Source: Apricaphanius iberus (Eukaryota; Chordata; Actinopteri; Cyprinodontiformes; Aphaniidae). Taken from it: a DNA stretch of 64,000 nucleotides. Every line of letters begins with the position of its first letter. Positions within the stretch are counted from its first letter, which is position 1. The notes beneath the pieces are model-generated. The model was given only the letters and a program-made list of their open reading frames with translations. It was not told the DNA's origin and ran no database searches. Of the stretch, positions 1 through 59,630 are shown piece after piece. The stretch is taken from NCBI GenBank assembly GCA_028564705.1, contig JAPXFQ010000113.1:1240001-1304000 (forward strand), in the 5' to 3' direction. The position numbers were made by a program, and so were the translations under genes.

Positions 1-2749
1 CCACAGGAAAAGTGGTTCTCATCAGAATTATGCAATACTGTTTCTCACTCAACAAGTATGCCTCCATATAATCATCTGCAAAGTCATCTGAGCTTTGGAA
101 GTACAGATGGGCAATAGATGCCGTTTTAAGTACAGCTGGTCATCCAGGTGTTGTATTATCCCACAGAGTGCTTCTCTGTGCTGCATTCTCACAACTGTAT
201 CTCTTTAGAGTCATGGAGATAACCACATTTGACTAGCTTTTGATCCCTTTTAATCCTTTCAGCTGACAGATTCATTCATTGTCTAAACCACAGGGGTTTG
301 AGATGTCTGCACAGACCAAAGGAAAAATCAGTACTGATTTTTAAAACCCACCATGCCATGTAACTAGGCCACAACTATGTCCAAAAGGACTTTATTAAGT
401 GATTTGTTTTATCCTTCAGGCTCTTAAAAATGTGGCTGCTTCAGACTGACGGCTTTACAGTCTGATTATAAGTCAAACTAATCTTCTAAAAGCATTTTAT
501 TACAAGGAAAGAGAAGAAAGCATAAAGGTTTAAAAAATAAAACATTATCTGGTTTGGAGTTGTCTGTTTTTTTCTACTGCCATGCCCACTTCTTCTGCTG
601 CAATCAGCACAATTTCACTCACCTCTGATGCGCTCTGATCTAGTGCTCCCCTGCCGTCAAGTCTGTGCAAGATTATCAAAAGCTCCTGCCTGTAGATGTG
701 TCCAGCAGCTTTTCCTTACCCTTGTTGGGACCACGTTTCTGTGCCCTGGATTCTCCTTGCTCACCCTGCCCTCATCTGACTTCTGCCAAGTTTCTGATCT
801 CTGAACACTGACATGGTGTATGCGTCCCAACCTCTGAGTTTTAACAAGCCCTTGGATAAATAAACGGATCTCTGCCTCTTCATCTATAAACCTTTCCTTT
901 CTGTCTCCTGCTTAACCATTTGACTTTTGGATTCTTTGCTGACAGAGTCAAACTTGCTCAATAGTTCATTTCCACGCTGCTTACAGTGACATCGCCCACG
1001 CTTTTTGCTCCAGGGTTTTTCTTTAGAGAAGCAAGAGTAACTCCAGAGTGTTCAGGCTGAAGAGGAAATGTCTGGAGACGTCACATCCTTTTTTTATTGC
1101 CGGAACAGACAAATTCCAAGATAATTCAGTCAGGATCTAATCCCTCATAGCCATCTTACAAAGGTTTGTGACTTTTGCTGATTCTCTTCTCTCACGGAGT
1201 TTCTAGAGTGCCCTTGCAGAAATGTCCTTACTCCCGTCAGTTTAGGATTTATAATAAATCTTATGAAATGTGTTGTGTACAGCTGAATTTTCTGTCTGTT
1301 TGATCATTCATTACACTAAAGCTAAATTTGAAATGCACCCTACATTATAATCTTGAAAGTGTGTGTGGTTTTCTTTCTTCAATGTCAAAACAATTTTTTC
1401 ATACTACTACATTTTCAATTTTTATTTAAGATGCCTACGCAAGATCCTATGCATTATTTATATAACATAGTAATCTCCTGGGTGTTTTTCAAAGTGTGAC
1501 TTTTCTTTCTTTGTTACATGTACTGGTATACCTAAATAAAATGTCTCAACTTTGCTGTGTCAGCAGGAGGCAACAGTGCAGAAATGAATAACATCAAGAT
1601 TCACATGAGGATTCTGAGCATGGCTAGAGCAGCGCTAGGCTTAATATTTTTCCCAAAATTTTCTTTGACACTGTTTAACATTTTTCCTAACAGTGCAAAT
1701 TTGAAGATTACTGGGGGGGGGGGGAATCTTGATAACAGGGCTTAAGTTTTTCCATCACAGAAAACAATTTTGCTTAAAACAAAAAATTCTAGCTTGCAAA
1801 AACAATCATGGTTTAGACACTAAAGAAAGGAAATTCAACTTTTTTTCCTCTTTTTTTTTGTCTTTACATAGAATTGTTTTGAAACACTGTTTGGAACAAG
1901 CCACAAAAGCAAAAATATTGGTTGGTGAAATAAACGACTTACTGGAGAATCACCAGTTCAGCTTGTAGCTACCACTAAATTTAGCTGGTGTTCATTTTGT
2001 GTGTAAGATTTCCGTCTGGCACCCAGAGTAAATCTGTTCAGGTCAGGCTAGGCTTTAATTCTCATAAAACTTAAGGCTTTATCAATTTTTTAAGATTTTC
2101 AGTGCAAAATGTGATTAACCAGATCTGATAACTCACATCGGATTGAGAGTTCCCTCGTTTGAGCCTGGAACTTCAAAATATTACCAAACCAAACATTTAA
2201 AACTAAATATAGAAAGAGCAACAAGGTAAAAGGAAAAACAGGCAGTCAGCTCAACCACACAGAAGTACCTCCCTCTGATTTATGGGTGTCATTCAGTCAC
2301 TAATTCATCCCCAGACAGCACACCAATAATCCCTAAATAAAATTCATGGGCTAAATTGGATTGGATTTGATGTTCCCAAGACTAAGACAGCAGATATACA
2401 CAATTTCCCAAAAACACATACCTTTTTTCCCTTACCTTGCTGCTCTCTTTAGAAGTTCTTGCCAGTTTAAAAATGAAGGCTTAGAAAAGGAAACTGGTCT
2501 GTATTACAAAAGAGCTGGGTGTAACACACCCGTCACACTGTAAAAAGCCTTTACTGACAAAAATTCAAACACCAAAAATAGCTAAGAGCTATATTTTAGT
2601 CTATCTTCAGGACTTGTTAAATAATCCAGTTGCCTTATAGTCGCAGGCTACTCACTGCTCGAAGAAAAAGAAAACCACAAGATAGTTGTTTGCATCTCTT
2701 GGGAGTTATTCCCAAACCAAAGCATCAAGATTATTAGAATCAGCCTTAC
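1..2749. other. prex2 intron 10 (part); no exon seen
   Basis: This is the intron downstream of exon 10, running off the left edge. I looked on the minus strand for the expected DEP1 continuation and saw none. The contents are AT-rich DNA, a possible retroposon tail at about 580-935, and a 12-G run at 1713-1724. Short ORFs here show no family resemblance. Confidence 0.6.
580..935 (+). repeat. possible retroposon 3' region
   Basis: A pyrimidine-rich, CTGCC/CCTG-rich block ends in an AATAAA-like signal (GGATAAATAAACGG near 855) and a TCTCCTGCTT stretch. It resembles a common fish retroelement 3' untranslated tail. The family is not identified and the boundaries are approximate. Confidence 0.3.
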
Positions 2750-49246
<46,497 letters not shown>

Positions 49247-49650
49247 CCTGATTGAACTTGTGGATGTAAAGAAACGCTGTTTTCCTTCAGCAGCAGGTCA
49301 CAGATTCACATCACAAAGTTGAGTTCAGATGCGGCAGAGGAAAGTTCGCATGCATGTTCAGAACTAACAGAGCAACCGGTGTCTGCGATTAAAAGTCCTT
49401 AAAAAATGTCCCTGCAGAGAGAATAAAATGTCAAATAAGTGAAGGAACGGGGTAAGTGGAAAACAAACAAAAAAGTTTCATAACAGGAGGAAAGAAGAAT
49501 CCCACGGGGTGTGTGACTGAGGAGTGAGAATGAAGTGAACTCCAGTTTAAAGTTAAGCCCATGTGACTGATGTAGACCTTCATCCTACTCCAGCGTCCCA
49601 GCAGCCCTAAAAGTAGAGGACCTGTTTTAAGTGCGTGCTACAGCTTCCAG
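49247..49650 (-). promoter_or_regulatory. prex2: prex2 5' UTR and core promoter region (approximate)
   Basis: The sequence immediately 5' of the prex2 ATG must hold the 5' UTR and probably the transcription start. No TATA box is evident and the boundaries are not visible from sequence alone. An in-frame TGA at 49300-49298 marks the limit of the coding frame. The region is somewhat richer in G+C than its surroundings and free of recognisable transposons. Confidence 0.35.
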
Positions 49651-50329
49651 TTAAAGATTTCAAAATAAGGACACGACAGGAAGTTTGTTCATCTTAAAGA
49701 TTTCTTTAAAATCGCACTTTCACTGCACGCAATCACTGCAGTAGGCTACGTTTGAAATGTGTGATTTTAGTCTGAACTGTGTGCTTGTTTCAGGAATTTC
49801 CACAAATCTTGATGATACAATCGATGCGATCTCTGGTCCTTAGTTCAGTAGCAAAGGTATTAAAATGAAATAACACAGGGTAGAATATGATGAAAACATC
49901 TGATCCAATAATAAAAGTGGGACTTAGAAATTACCATTGATATCCGAAAATAAGCGTTTGATTTTAAAATATAAGGTTATATTTATATATATTTATGGAT
50001 CATTTTCAAACTCTATGCTCATTTCAAATTTAGGAATTAATTTACATAGCCTTTTCATTTTCGCTTTGTGTACATGTAGTCCTAAAATCCCAACAAAAGG
50101 TAACCTTGACCATCGAAGCATGCAGATAAAGTTTTCTCCAATTAAATAGTGCTCTGAATGTTTAGAAAAAACGTTTCAATCAAAGGAATTTAGCATTAGA
50201 TTAAGAATTTATTAAATTACCCTGTTTTATACATGTTTGCTGTATTTAATTTAGTTTCAATTGTGATTATAACAATGGTTCCTTGCTGTCATCCTTTTTT
50301 CTTCTTCAGGATCTCAAGGTGTTGTTCTA
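49651..50329. other. intergenic, upstream of prex2; nothing recognised
   Basis: AT-rich sequence with no recognised repeat. It could include distal prex2 promoter elements, but none can be identified. Confidence 0.4.
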
Positions 50330-50985
50330 TAGAGGAGGGTTTCGGTTTTGAGAACCTCAGGTACTCAACGTTGCTTTTTGCACATGAGGTTCTTTTGCCA
50401 TTTTGACCTAAAGCTTGCTCGTGAGCCATTCAGAGCCAAGTATAAAGCAGCCAGTACAAGAGTCAGTTCCTTCAAGTCAGAACCTTTGTTTCTTAACTGT
50501 TGGACTGCACCTTGCAGGTCAGAGTTCAGTCGGTGCCTTGATAGGACTTCAAATATCTTGGTGCCTTCGCATGGTGTCAAACAAGATGGTAGGGCGAAGC
50601 AGGAGGTGGTTCATCATCTGCAGGAATTTATGAAAGAAGCCAAAAAGGGAGATCCTTAATGTATGGTATAACTTCAACTTACAGTCATGAGATGAGAAAG
50701 AGAGATACAAGCATCTGAAATTAGCTTCCTTACCCTTGGAGACAGAGTGAACAAATCAATATGGAGGGAGTTCAGGGTACATCTACTCTGAAACTGAAAT
50801 TGTTCAGCTAACTGATCAGAAAGTCTTCATCGCTACATTTATGTTTCTTTTCTAGGCATATCGCACTGAGGGGAGTTAGAACCACAACTTTCTGATGGTA
50901 ATATATTTTCCAATTGATGTGAAAATGCCTTGGAATTCACCACTATGAGCTGGAGAGAGTTGTTGTTGACATTGTTGATAGATTA
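50330..50985 (+). mobile_element. LINE reverse-transcriptase C-terminal remnant
   Basis: Scattered stretches match, in the right order, a LINE ORF2 end common in fish: GGGTTTCGGTTTTGAGAACC (about 50337), the GCAGCC-centred stretch near 50446, CTTCAAATATCTTGGTGCC, then GAGATACAAGCATCTGAAAT (about 50700), CCTTGGAGACAGAGTG, TCTAGGCATATCGCACTGAG and GAAAATGCCTTGGAATTC (about 50921). The frame is broken many times. The family assignment within non-LTR elements is open. It lies 1.1 kb upstream of the prex2 start codon. Confidence 0.55.
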
Positions 50986-52013
50986 AACAAAAGAACTTCC
51001 AAAGACACATCTTCACAAAGCATAAAACATATTGCTTGAGGATTAAAGATCAGCAGAACGACTGAAATATTTAGAAAAAGAAAAAAAAACAAGCAAATAT
51101 AGATTGATTCAAGGCATTTGAGTGAATTAGAAATGTATTGTTAAAAACCAAATGTTTAATAGTAGTTAAACATTGGCTAATAAATGTTGGTCGTATTCCC
51201 TCTGCATCATTTAAGCCTCATATTCTTATTTAAAACAGGCCACAATTGGTTAAAGATGAATGATAGAGCTATTTGTACTCTGAATTGAAGATTGAATCAA
51301 CTGTCAGTTTGAGGAAAAGAGATGCTGACAGTGCAAACAAGACATTAATGAGTTATTGATCAGTCTGTATTAAGGCAAATGGTGAAGCTGTAGAAAACAA
51401 AGTCATAAGAAAAAAAAAACCTTAACTAAAAAAAGAACAAAGAAACAAAAACAAATTATGGTTTGGTTTAACAAAAAAGGAGCACCTTGGGTCATGCCCT
51501 CTCATCGTCCATGCATATATCTAGAGGAGCGTGTACAGTGATGTTTACCAAGGATTCAATTCCTAACAAAATCAATAGGATGGATGCAAATAGACATTTT
51601 GTTTGCAGAGATACATTCAAACGCATCTATTTATTATTAATCAAAAGAACAAAATATGGATCAACACCACGTCATGTGGAAAACAGGCACAAAAATCCCA
51701 AAAAACTGCTCACAAACTGTCTGCACTCTAGCCTGACTCAGTGACAGAATTATCTGCACTAAAAGAGACTTCATTGTCCCTTAATGACTGCATCTCTTCC
51801 CGCTTGGCTCGAGTTTCCTTGCAAAGAACGTGAGCACAGAAGGGAAACCTCTTATTTTCAGAGGAAACAGGGCGCAGGTGGCCGGAGAAACGGAAAGAAA
51901 ACGTGTTCACAGACATGCTGTGATGTGTCTGGGACTTTTTAAAGGAGGAAATGTTTGTTATTCTTTTGGCAATATAGCAAAAATGGGACAGTAAGGTTTT
52001 TACAATAGTCTTT
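50986..52013. other. intergenic; nothing recognised
   Basis: AT-rich sequence with A-runs near 51080 and 51410. A small ORF at 51728-51916 on the minus strand has no family resemblance. Confidence 0.4.
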
Positions 52014-52015
52014 TA

Positions 52016-52515
52016 CAGTGTTTTGCAAAAGTATTCACACCCCTTGAGCTTTTCCACACTGTGTCACATCACAACCATGCACTTCATTGTTTTTTAGTGT
52101 GATGTTAGTAGTGCCAAATTGTAAAATTAAACAAAAGCGATTTATGGTTGTAAATTATTTTAAGCAAAAAAGAAAAGTGGTGTTAACGAGGTGTAAACCT
52201 TCTTGGTTATGTCCAAACCTAAACTAAATTATATTAATATTCTTCTGAACAAAATAAGTCAAACACAGTTAGATGAAATGAAGACTACCTGAAAAAAAAA
52301 AAATCAGGTATTGTTGCTAATTCTCAGTTATAGGCCAAAAGTTTGACTAGGACATTCAAATACACTATTCTATGATCCAAATTATTTTGTTGTATCTCTG
52401 GCTGCATTTTTAGGGTTGATCTTTTGCTGGAAGGTGAACAACTGTCTCAGTCTTAAGTCTTTTAGTTTGTGTAAGATTTTAGTTCCTATAAAGGAAATCA
52501 TATCCATCCGAGTGT
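52016..52515 (-). mobile_element. Tc1-like remnant, antisense
   Basis: Directly after a TA, CAGTGTTTTGCAAAAGTATT followed by CACACCCCTTGAGC is a Tc1 terminal repeat. Further in, GGCTGCATTTTTAGGGTTGA and GCTGGAAGGTGAACAACTGT are antisense to transposase. The right part is lost and the end is approximate. Confidence 0.65.
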
Positions 52516-55500
52516 AGAGATTTAAATATTGCATTTGTTTCCATGGACTTCAAAATATTAAAAAAAATGAGATTAAAAACTGGTCCTGCACCAAAGCCGT
52601 AATCTTACCACTGCTGCCGTTTGGGGTGGTATGAACATACCATTATAACCTGGTGAATCTTTTCATATTAAATTGAACTTATCTAAAACTGCAGTTTGAT
52701 AAATTTAACAAGCAATATGCTGAACAGATTAAAACAGTGATATTTAATTAAACAACATGTGTTTAATTAGGATAGAACCTCAGCTTGCCGGGAGCTGAAA
52801 ACTCCCTGAGTGCTCCTCACACTGCAGGGCTGAGGCGGCCTGCTGAGATGTCGGCTGAGTGTTTATGTATTGAATTAGACACCACAAAAACCGTTCTGCA
52901 AAAGGATAAATAGAAATAGGATCAACACTAAACCCGGCCTTACATTCTTCAAGAAGATTTCACTGGAAGTTACTAGGATGAGGCAGGGATTAGCAACTCC
53001 ACTACTGAGGATTCAGCTGAATCCTTTTTCGCAATGAATCCGTGCACTTTGTTGCTCAAACGGCCTACTCTATCAGGGTCTTTACGCCACAGAGCTGCCT
53101 GCTGCAGGTTTAAGAGCCAGTTTTGTCAGGTGAGATAAGGACATGGCTTTCAAACACATTGATCTGTGGCGTGCTCTGGTGGTCAAATTTGGTTCTGCGG
53201 CCTTTTAGTGGGTGTCTGCGAGAAGTGTTTGCAGTGATGCCTTCTAGTTGCCACAAGAGTGCAGTGTTTTATTTCATTGGACTAATGATGTTCATATCAA
53301 ATTGGAGTTTTTTTCTGAAGTTGACTGGTTCAAAATAGGCCAATTAACAGATAGAATAATTTGTTGGAAAATGAGATACTGAAATGACGTCACTTTAGAA
53401 AAAGAAGAGATGGATGAAACGGATAACTTTTGCCGGAATTACATTGTAGTTTTATATAAGATGCATTTAGAGTAACATTTAACACCATTAGGTTTTAGTT
53501 CTCATGACACTGGTCTTTAGAATTGCTGCTGGTGACATAAGGTCTAAAAGGAATTCCTCCTTTCTTCCAGGATAATATTATCAGACTGATCCTAGCATGA
53601 GTGGTGACAATAACTGGTACAAAGAGGTTTTTCATTATTTCCTCAGATCAGTTTAATTTATCAGTTCATAGCAAATATAAAATAATGCATTTCTTGCTGA
53701 GCAGGATTATCAGTCTCATTGTTCAGACACTGATATAGATTCTGCTTTTTTTTTCATGCAGCATTTAAATCTGTGTACAAAATATTAATCTTAAGAAACA
53801 GTTAGTAAATATTTTCCTCTCATTTCCAGAAAAAGGACTTGAATTGAGTACATTTCTGCAAAAAAGAAGTAATTCTAAGCTTCTGAGTTCAACCAGGTTA
53901 CAATCACTGCATTGTTGTTCGTTTTGACTCATTCAAGGTGCAGTGGTGCGCAACAAGAGGTCAAGATAAGTGGTGTAATAAAGTCCTGGTATGTTGCAAA
54001 GAACAACTTGTTTGTCTACAAATATTACTCTATCTCTGGATAGTTGGATTTTCTAGGCAAAAGGTGTGCGCTTTTTACATCTTTGTGCTTTTTTACTTTT
54101 TATTTAGGAATATCACAAAAATCCCAGCAGCAGCAAATGTAAATTTGTGGACATGGTAAGCTAATCCTAGCAGGGCTAAATAAAATGAAACTCGTAGTCT
54201 TAAAATAAAAGCGCAAATCAAATACCATCAAAACAAACACTAAAAGAGAAATGTGTCCTCTATTTCTAATAACTGAGAAAATAAGTTATATGAAGTGAAA
54301 CTAAAACAAATAAAACAACCACATGTTTCCAGCACCCTCCTCTGACATTTGACTGTGGAACTTTTTAACGACAGAGACAGCTTTTCATTGTTTCCTGTGG
54401 TTTTCTATCAGCATCCTGACTCAATTTGGTAATTTTTGACATTCTTCTTATGTTTTAAAGCTCATATAAATTACTTAAATCTTTCATGGAGTTCTTGATT
54501 TTAACTGTCTAGCCTTTTTAAGGACATCAAACAGAGCAGTTGTAAATGCATTTTATAGTACACTATTTGAATAAAGTATTTATATTTCTCACAGATTGTT
54601 TATGCTTTGGCTTTTTTGGCACCCTTAAATATTTTAGATTATGAAGTTGTTGTTTTTTATATATCAGACAAAGATAACGAGAGTAAAACAATATTTTATG
54701 ATTAAATAATTGCTCAAACATGACTATCAAAATCAAACAGGCCCTCAGATTTTTTTTAAATTTTTTTTTTTTGATAATGAAATCTTTTATGGAGCAAATA
54801 TTTTTTTCAAAGCAGTGCATTCAAGTTTCTCCAGCAGTCAAATGCTCTTTGTTTTGTCTCCCCTCGGAAGGTCATTTGGTCAAAGATGTGAGCTTATAAC
54901 GCTTCTCGCGGCCAGCTTCGACCTGTCGTGTCTTGTTAAGGCCCAGTGTTTACACTAGACCCCACAAAACCCCAACACAACCTTGCTGTCTGATGGCAAG
55001 TTTCTCTAAGAGCCCTTTTACAGTCCTCAGAGTACACACAGGAAAGAAAATGTTGCATTGCCAGCCTTGGGAGCCACTTAAAGGCTTTTGAATTAGATTT
55101 TGATTTTATTCTGCAAGAAAATAAAAAAGACTGACATCACCACAGACCATAACCCAAAACCCACAGTGATACCCACCACATAACCAGAGATGCAGTCCTG
55201 CATATTAAAGACACGTCTAAACAAACTGCAGGCGAAGCACCATACACAGATATTTAAATAAACGCCCAGCTTCTACATTCCAGTTTTCTTTTACTCACTC
55301 TATAAGCCCTTAGAGCATCATCTGCACAGAAGAGAAGGAGAGAATTTTATGAATACATGTCAGTGTGCAGCTGCTGCTTAGATCCATATCATTATCCAGT
55401 GCTTTAATGTTAGTTCTGTAAAATGACTCCACCTGAATGGAAAATTCAACTTAAAGTTTTAAAAAGTCAGCGAGAGGAGGAGTGTTTTTACTTGACATTT

Positions 55501-56907
55501 AAACCAAAATGACATTCATAAAATTTTGGTTCCAGCCGATTAGGCAAAACACCAGATTTTAGCTTCCAAGTCACTGAGAGGTTCTTTAAAACTTTTCACT
55601 GGGACATTATGCTTTATTTTTTAGGCATTTTCACAGCAGTTCCAGTCATTACATACATCAATATGAAATACTTTACCCCCACAAATTTAGTTTGGACTTT
55701 TGTAACTAACAGCATAGGGACACCCAGATACTGAAAATTGGCAGTCACCTGAACTTCTTTGATTAAAAATTGTCGTGTAGATTAAAATGTACCAGCGCCT
55801 CAATCTGCGAGTATACAAAGCAGGCCATCCAACAGAATCATTTAGTAGGCAGTTGTATAGGAGTCTTTTAAAATGTGTAATGAAATTCCAAGTTCCAAAA
55901 AGGAGCAAGAGACATAAATGAAGCAGCCTTGGGTTAAATCAACCTAGAGCTGTATCGGCTCATTTCTAACTCAAATGAGTGTTGGTTTTAATCTATGAAT
56001 TTTTGGAGTTTAGGACATGTTTTTGACTAATTTTCCGTAAGTTACAAGATGACATAAACATTTTAACCATTTTTATTTGAAAGCTATCATATATTTAAAT
56101 GTATTCTAATTTTGAAATTGAGCACAGATCATTTGCAAAGAGTGCTTTATGATTTCTGCCTTTTAACAGTAATCCCAAACTTCTTTTCTTCATTATATTC
56201 CATGTCTCTTATTAACAAATTTATGGGATGTGATGCTACTGGGAGCTGGAGGTTCTTTTTGGGTCCTTTTTTAACATTAAATGGTGGTAAACAGGTGGTA
56301 CACTGTTGACAGTGGACAGAAGCATGTGAAAAATGTGCAGTCACAAAAGGCAAGGCCAGCCGTTGACTTAGACATTTAATCACAGCTTTGGATGATAAGT
56401 AGAGGATCAAACAGAGGCACGGATAGCCTTTTATAAAAGGAACCAACATCTACAGCTCCAGAGAGGAATTCAGGGTGAATCTGTGCCAACGAACCAACAG
56501 AACCGATGGCTGGTTGGGAATCTTCAGAAGCTCAATGCAAACTTAATATCTACATAAACATGGACAAAGGATTTCTTTTAGACACACTGTTTACCATTCA
56601 GAATACACATTTGTATAGCTTTAAAATGAAGTTCATAGTATGGTTATTTATGAAAGAGAAGCACAAAAGGAAAAGCTTATATGATATTAAAATAAAAAAC
56701 AAATACTTGAGTGTGTTAAAATGCAATTAAAAGCCACTGAGCAGAAAATGAAATGCCCTCCCTCTAAAATATACATAAATAGTCATCAGGTAAATTCATC
56801 TGTTGTTGCAGCAGTATAATTTCAAACAGGAAAAAACCCCAAATGCTTGCTGACAACTCTTTGTACTACCCCAGTGTGCCCATTTGGGTGCATTAATTCT
56901 TCCAATA
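52516..56907. other. intergenic; nothing recognised
   Basis: 4.4 kb between the two promoters. It is AT-rich, with T-runs near 54750-54775. No exon, RNA gene or transposon boundary could be supported. Any regulatory elements here would need cross-species alignment to see. Confidence 0.4.
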
Positions 56908-58188
56908 AAGTACTATGCAAACGCTTTAGACATGTATGAAAAAATGCTGAGAAAATGCTTTCAAAAATATTTTTAAAATTTTTTTTATCTTTATCATGTC
57001 ACAAAATGCAGAGTTAGCAAACAAAAGAAAAATCTAAACCAAACCAATATGTGGTGTTACTACCTTTTGCCTTCAAACCAGCATCAATTCTTATAAGTAC
57101 GGTTGCACAAAGACCGGGATTTTTTGTAGGATTATAGTCAGGAAGATGATCAACCAATTATACCAAACAGATGCTAATTAACATCAATGTCACAGCTAGG
57201 TCGACACACAGTCATTAACTCAAATAGAAACAGCTGCACTGGAGTCTTTAATCTGGGTGAGGAGATTCACATTCATACATCCAAACTCTGCTTCCAAGGT
57301 GAGGTTGTGGAAGCCTGCATCATCAAAAAAACAGCACAAACGTAATGTAGCAGATGAAAAACACGTCAAGCTAATTAACCCTTTGAAATTGGGACATATC
57401 CAGTAGTGCCATCAGAACTGGCAGATATCTGAAGGACCAAGGTACACCCATACTGTGTGGAGAAGTCTGACCAGAAGTGGTCTTCATGGAAGAGTTGCAG
57501 CCATAGCAATAATCCGACATGATAGCATGGGTGCAGAAAAGTTGCAGCAGGTTATCTGGACTGATGAGTCAAAATGTGAAATATTTGGCTGTAGCAGAAG
57601 GGAGTTTGCCAATAATGAGAGTCTTCATGCAAAAAGTGAAGCATGACAGAGGTTCCTTGAACGTTTGTGGCTACATTTCTGCAAATGGAGTTGGAGATTT
57701 GGTCAGGATTAATGATGTTCTCAATGCTGAGAAGTACAGGCAGATATTAGGGAGGCGTATAATTGCTCCCAAATGTATTCTGAGGCAGAACAACGACCCC
57801 AAACATACAGCCAAAGTCATTAAGAACTATCTTCAGCGTAAAAAAGAACAAAAAGTCCTGCAAGTGATGGTTTGGACCCCACAGAGCCCTGATGTCTACA
57901 TCATCGAGTGTGTCTGATATTACATGAAGAGACAGAAGGATGTGAGGAAGCTGACATCCACAGAAGATCTGCAGTTAGTTCTCCAAGATGTTTGGAACAA
58001 CCTATCAGCCATTTTTTTTTAAAAACTGAGTGCAAGTATACCTAGAAGAACTGATATAGTCTTGAAGGCAAAATGTGGTCACACCAAATTTTGATTTTGT
58101 TTAGATTTCTGATTTGATCATTCACTGCATTTTGTTATTTGATGAAAATAAATGATTGACACTTTCCTAAAACTTTTGAACAGTACAT
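56908..58188 (+). mobile_element. Tc1-family transposon with inactivated transposase
   Basis: The termini are inverted: AGTACTATGCAAACGCTTTA on the left and TGTACTGTTCAAAAGTTTTA inward from the right. The transposase is read first in one frame (GLHGRVA, then WTDESKCEIFG near 57561-57593). After a frameshift near 57600 it continues in another: DLVRINDVLNAEKYRQIL, NNDPKHTAKVIKNYLQRK, then a stop at 57915-57917. At the second catalytic position the family usually has QDNDPKHTA, whereas here it is QNNDPKHTA, so the catalytic Asp seems replaced by Asn. Together with the frameshift this makes the copy inactive. Confidence 0.85.
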
Positions 58189-58522
58189 TACAGAGGGTTT
58201 AAAAATATAGAAAGACGGATCTTTAGTCACTTTATTTTTGTCTCTTTAGACTCCCAGGAACCTGGGTGCTCTCTCATGCTCTATTGTCCCAAGCTCATCC
58301 ACAGGTTTTCTACAGGATTTAGGTTCAGACTGTGAGGGTCGTTAAAAAAGGCAGAATTAGTGCCTAGTTGCCTGAATTTCTGTATTGTTTGTTCATATGT
58401 TTTGTATCATTAGGCTCCTAGAATAAAAATCAGGAGAAAATAGAAAATAAAATAAAAAACTAGAAAAAGAACACTTATTTTCACAAAGTCCTTACAATGT
58501 AAAAAAAGATTTCTTAATAGTG

Positions 58523-58645
58523 TTTGATGGACTGGCGACCTCTCTAGGGCGTACCCTGCCTCTCGACCGATGATCCCTGGACATAGGCTCCAGCCTCCTG
58601 CAACCCTGCATAGGATAGACGGTATAGATAATTGGATGGATGAAT
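58523..58645 (+). repeat. L2-type LINE/SINE 3' tail
   Basis: TTGATGGACTGGCGACCTCT, then AGGGCGTACCCTGCCTCTCG and a TTGGATGGATGAATG end. It is the same tail as at 11509 and 14286, more diverged. The head is missing. Confidence 0.7.
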
Positions 58646-58944
58646 GTTAATATTCAGAACCTTTGGAACAAAAGCTGATGAATGAACTTTGATGTTTAGT
58701 TTTGATGTAAAGGTCCTGAAACACTTATATCTAATTTAATAGTTTAATAAGCAAATACACCTTGATATGCGTTAGTCCGCTCATTAAAGTCTCTTAGCAC
58801 TACAGCAGAAGTGATCTACTGTCTCCCTTCTCTCTTCCCTGGTAGGTGGGTTGGGTACAGCCAATCAAAGAAAGTAAAAGCTGCTTCCAGATGGGCTGTT
58901 TTGCACACTGTAAAAAAAAGAAAACTTGACTGAACTTAAAAAAG

Positions 58945-59250
58945 TAAGGCAACCAGCTGAAAAGCATTTTTGAGTAAACTGAATTAATGTGTTTACATTG
59001 TATGAACCTAAATAAAGAGGTTTAATCAAAGCAGAATCTTAAATTCAACAAATTGAAGATAGTTAGTCGGGTCTATTTGTCTTTGAGCTGACACAACTTA
59101 TGTTGTTAAGTTGAAACTATATATTTGATCGAGTTGAGCCAACGTGTTTTCACAAATCGGCTCAACTTAACTGTAAATAAGTCTAAAAACTGACTCAGGA
59201 CAAGCCTGCTGTTGAGTTTACTCAGAAATTCTTTGCAGCTGGTTGCCTTA
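58945..59250. repeat. long inverted repeat, likely MITE
   Basis: TAAGGCAACCAGCTGAAAAG onward (58945-58983) is the inverted copy of 59212-59250, with about 34 of 39 positions matching and a loop of about 230 bp. ACTGTAAAAAAAAG to the left hints at a terminal repeat. The family is not identified. Confidence 0.65.
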
Positions 59251-59479
59251 TCCATGCTTTGACACATGTTATGCATGTTCACTTATTTAAGTATATCGGA
59301 GTTTGAGCATGTATTGGAATGTTTTGTTTGGCAACAAGGTATTCTGCTCCAGGTGTTGTCTTTTTTTGAGTCCAAAAAGGAACAATAGAACAAAACAACC
59401 TTAAAATAAAGCTTTTATTCTACTGTTTGAATGCTGTTTTCAGTGTTTTTACCCTAACATTCAATTATTTATGTTCTCT

Positions 59480-59630
59480 AGAGTTTGCAAAACTATTTTA
59501 ATGTAATCAAATAACAGCGGAATCTACTTGTGTGGGTCTCCGTATCCAAGTAACACCTGTGTTGAGAAAAGCCATTTTAAAAGGCCAAAAGCCAATTATT
59601 TAATTACATTAAAATGGTTTTGCAAACTCT
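59480..59630. repeat. long inverted repeat (35-bp arms)
   Basis: AGAGTTTGCAAAACTATTTT onward (59480-59514) pairs with 59596-59630 at about 33 of 35 positions, with an 81-bp centre. It could be a MITE or a fold-back element. It lies 1.4 kb upstream of the cpa6 start codon. Confidence 0.75.

Noticed and set aside
1..2749. prex2 exon 11
   Set aside because: No minus-strand segment with the expected DEP1 continuation and splice sites was found.
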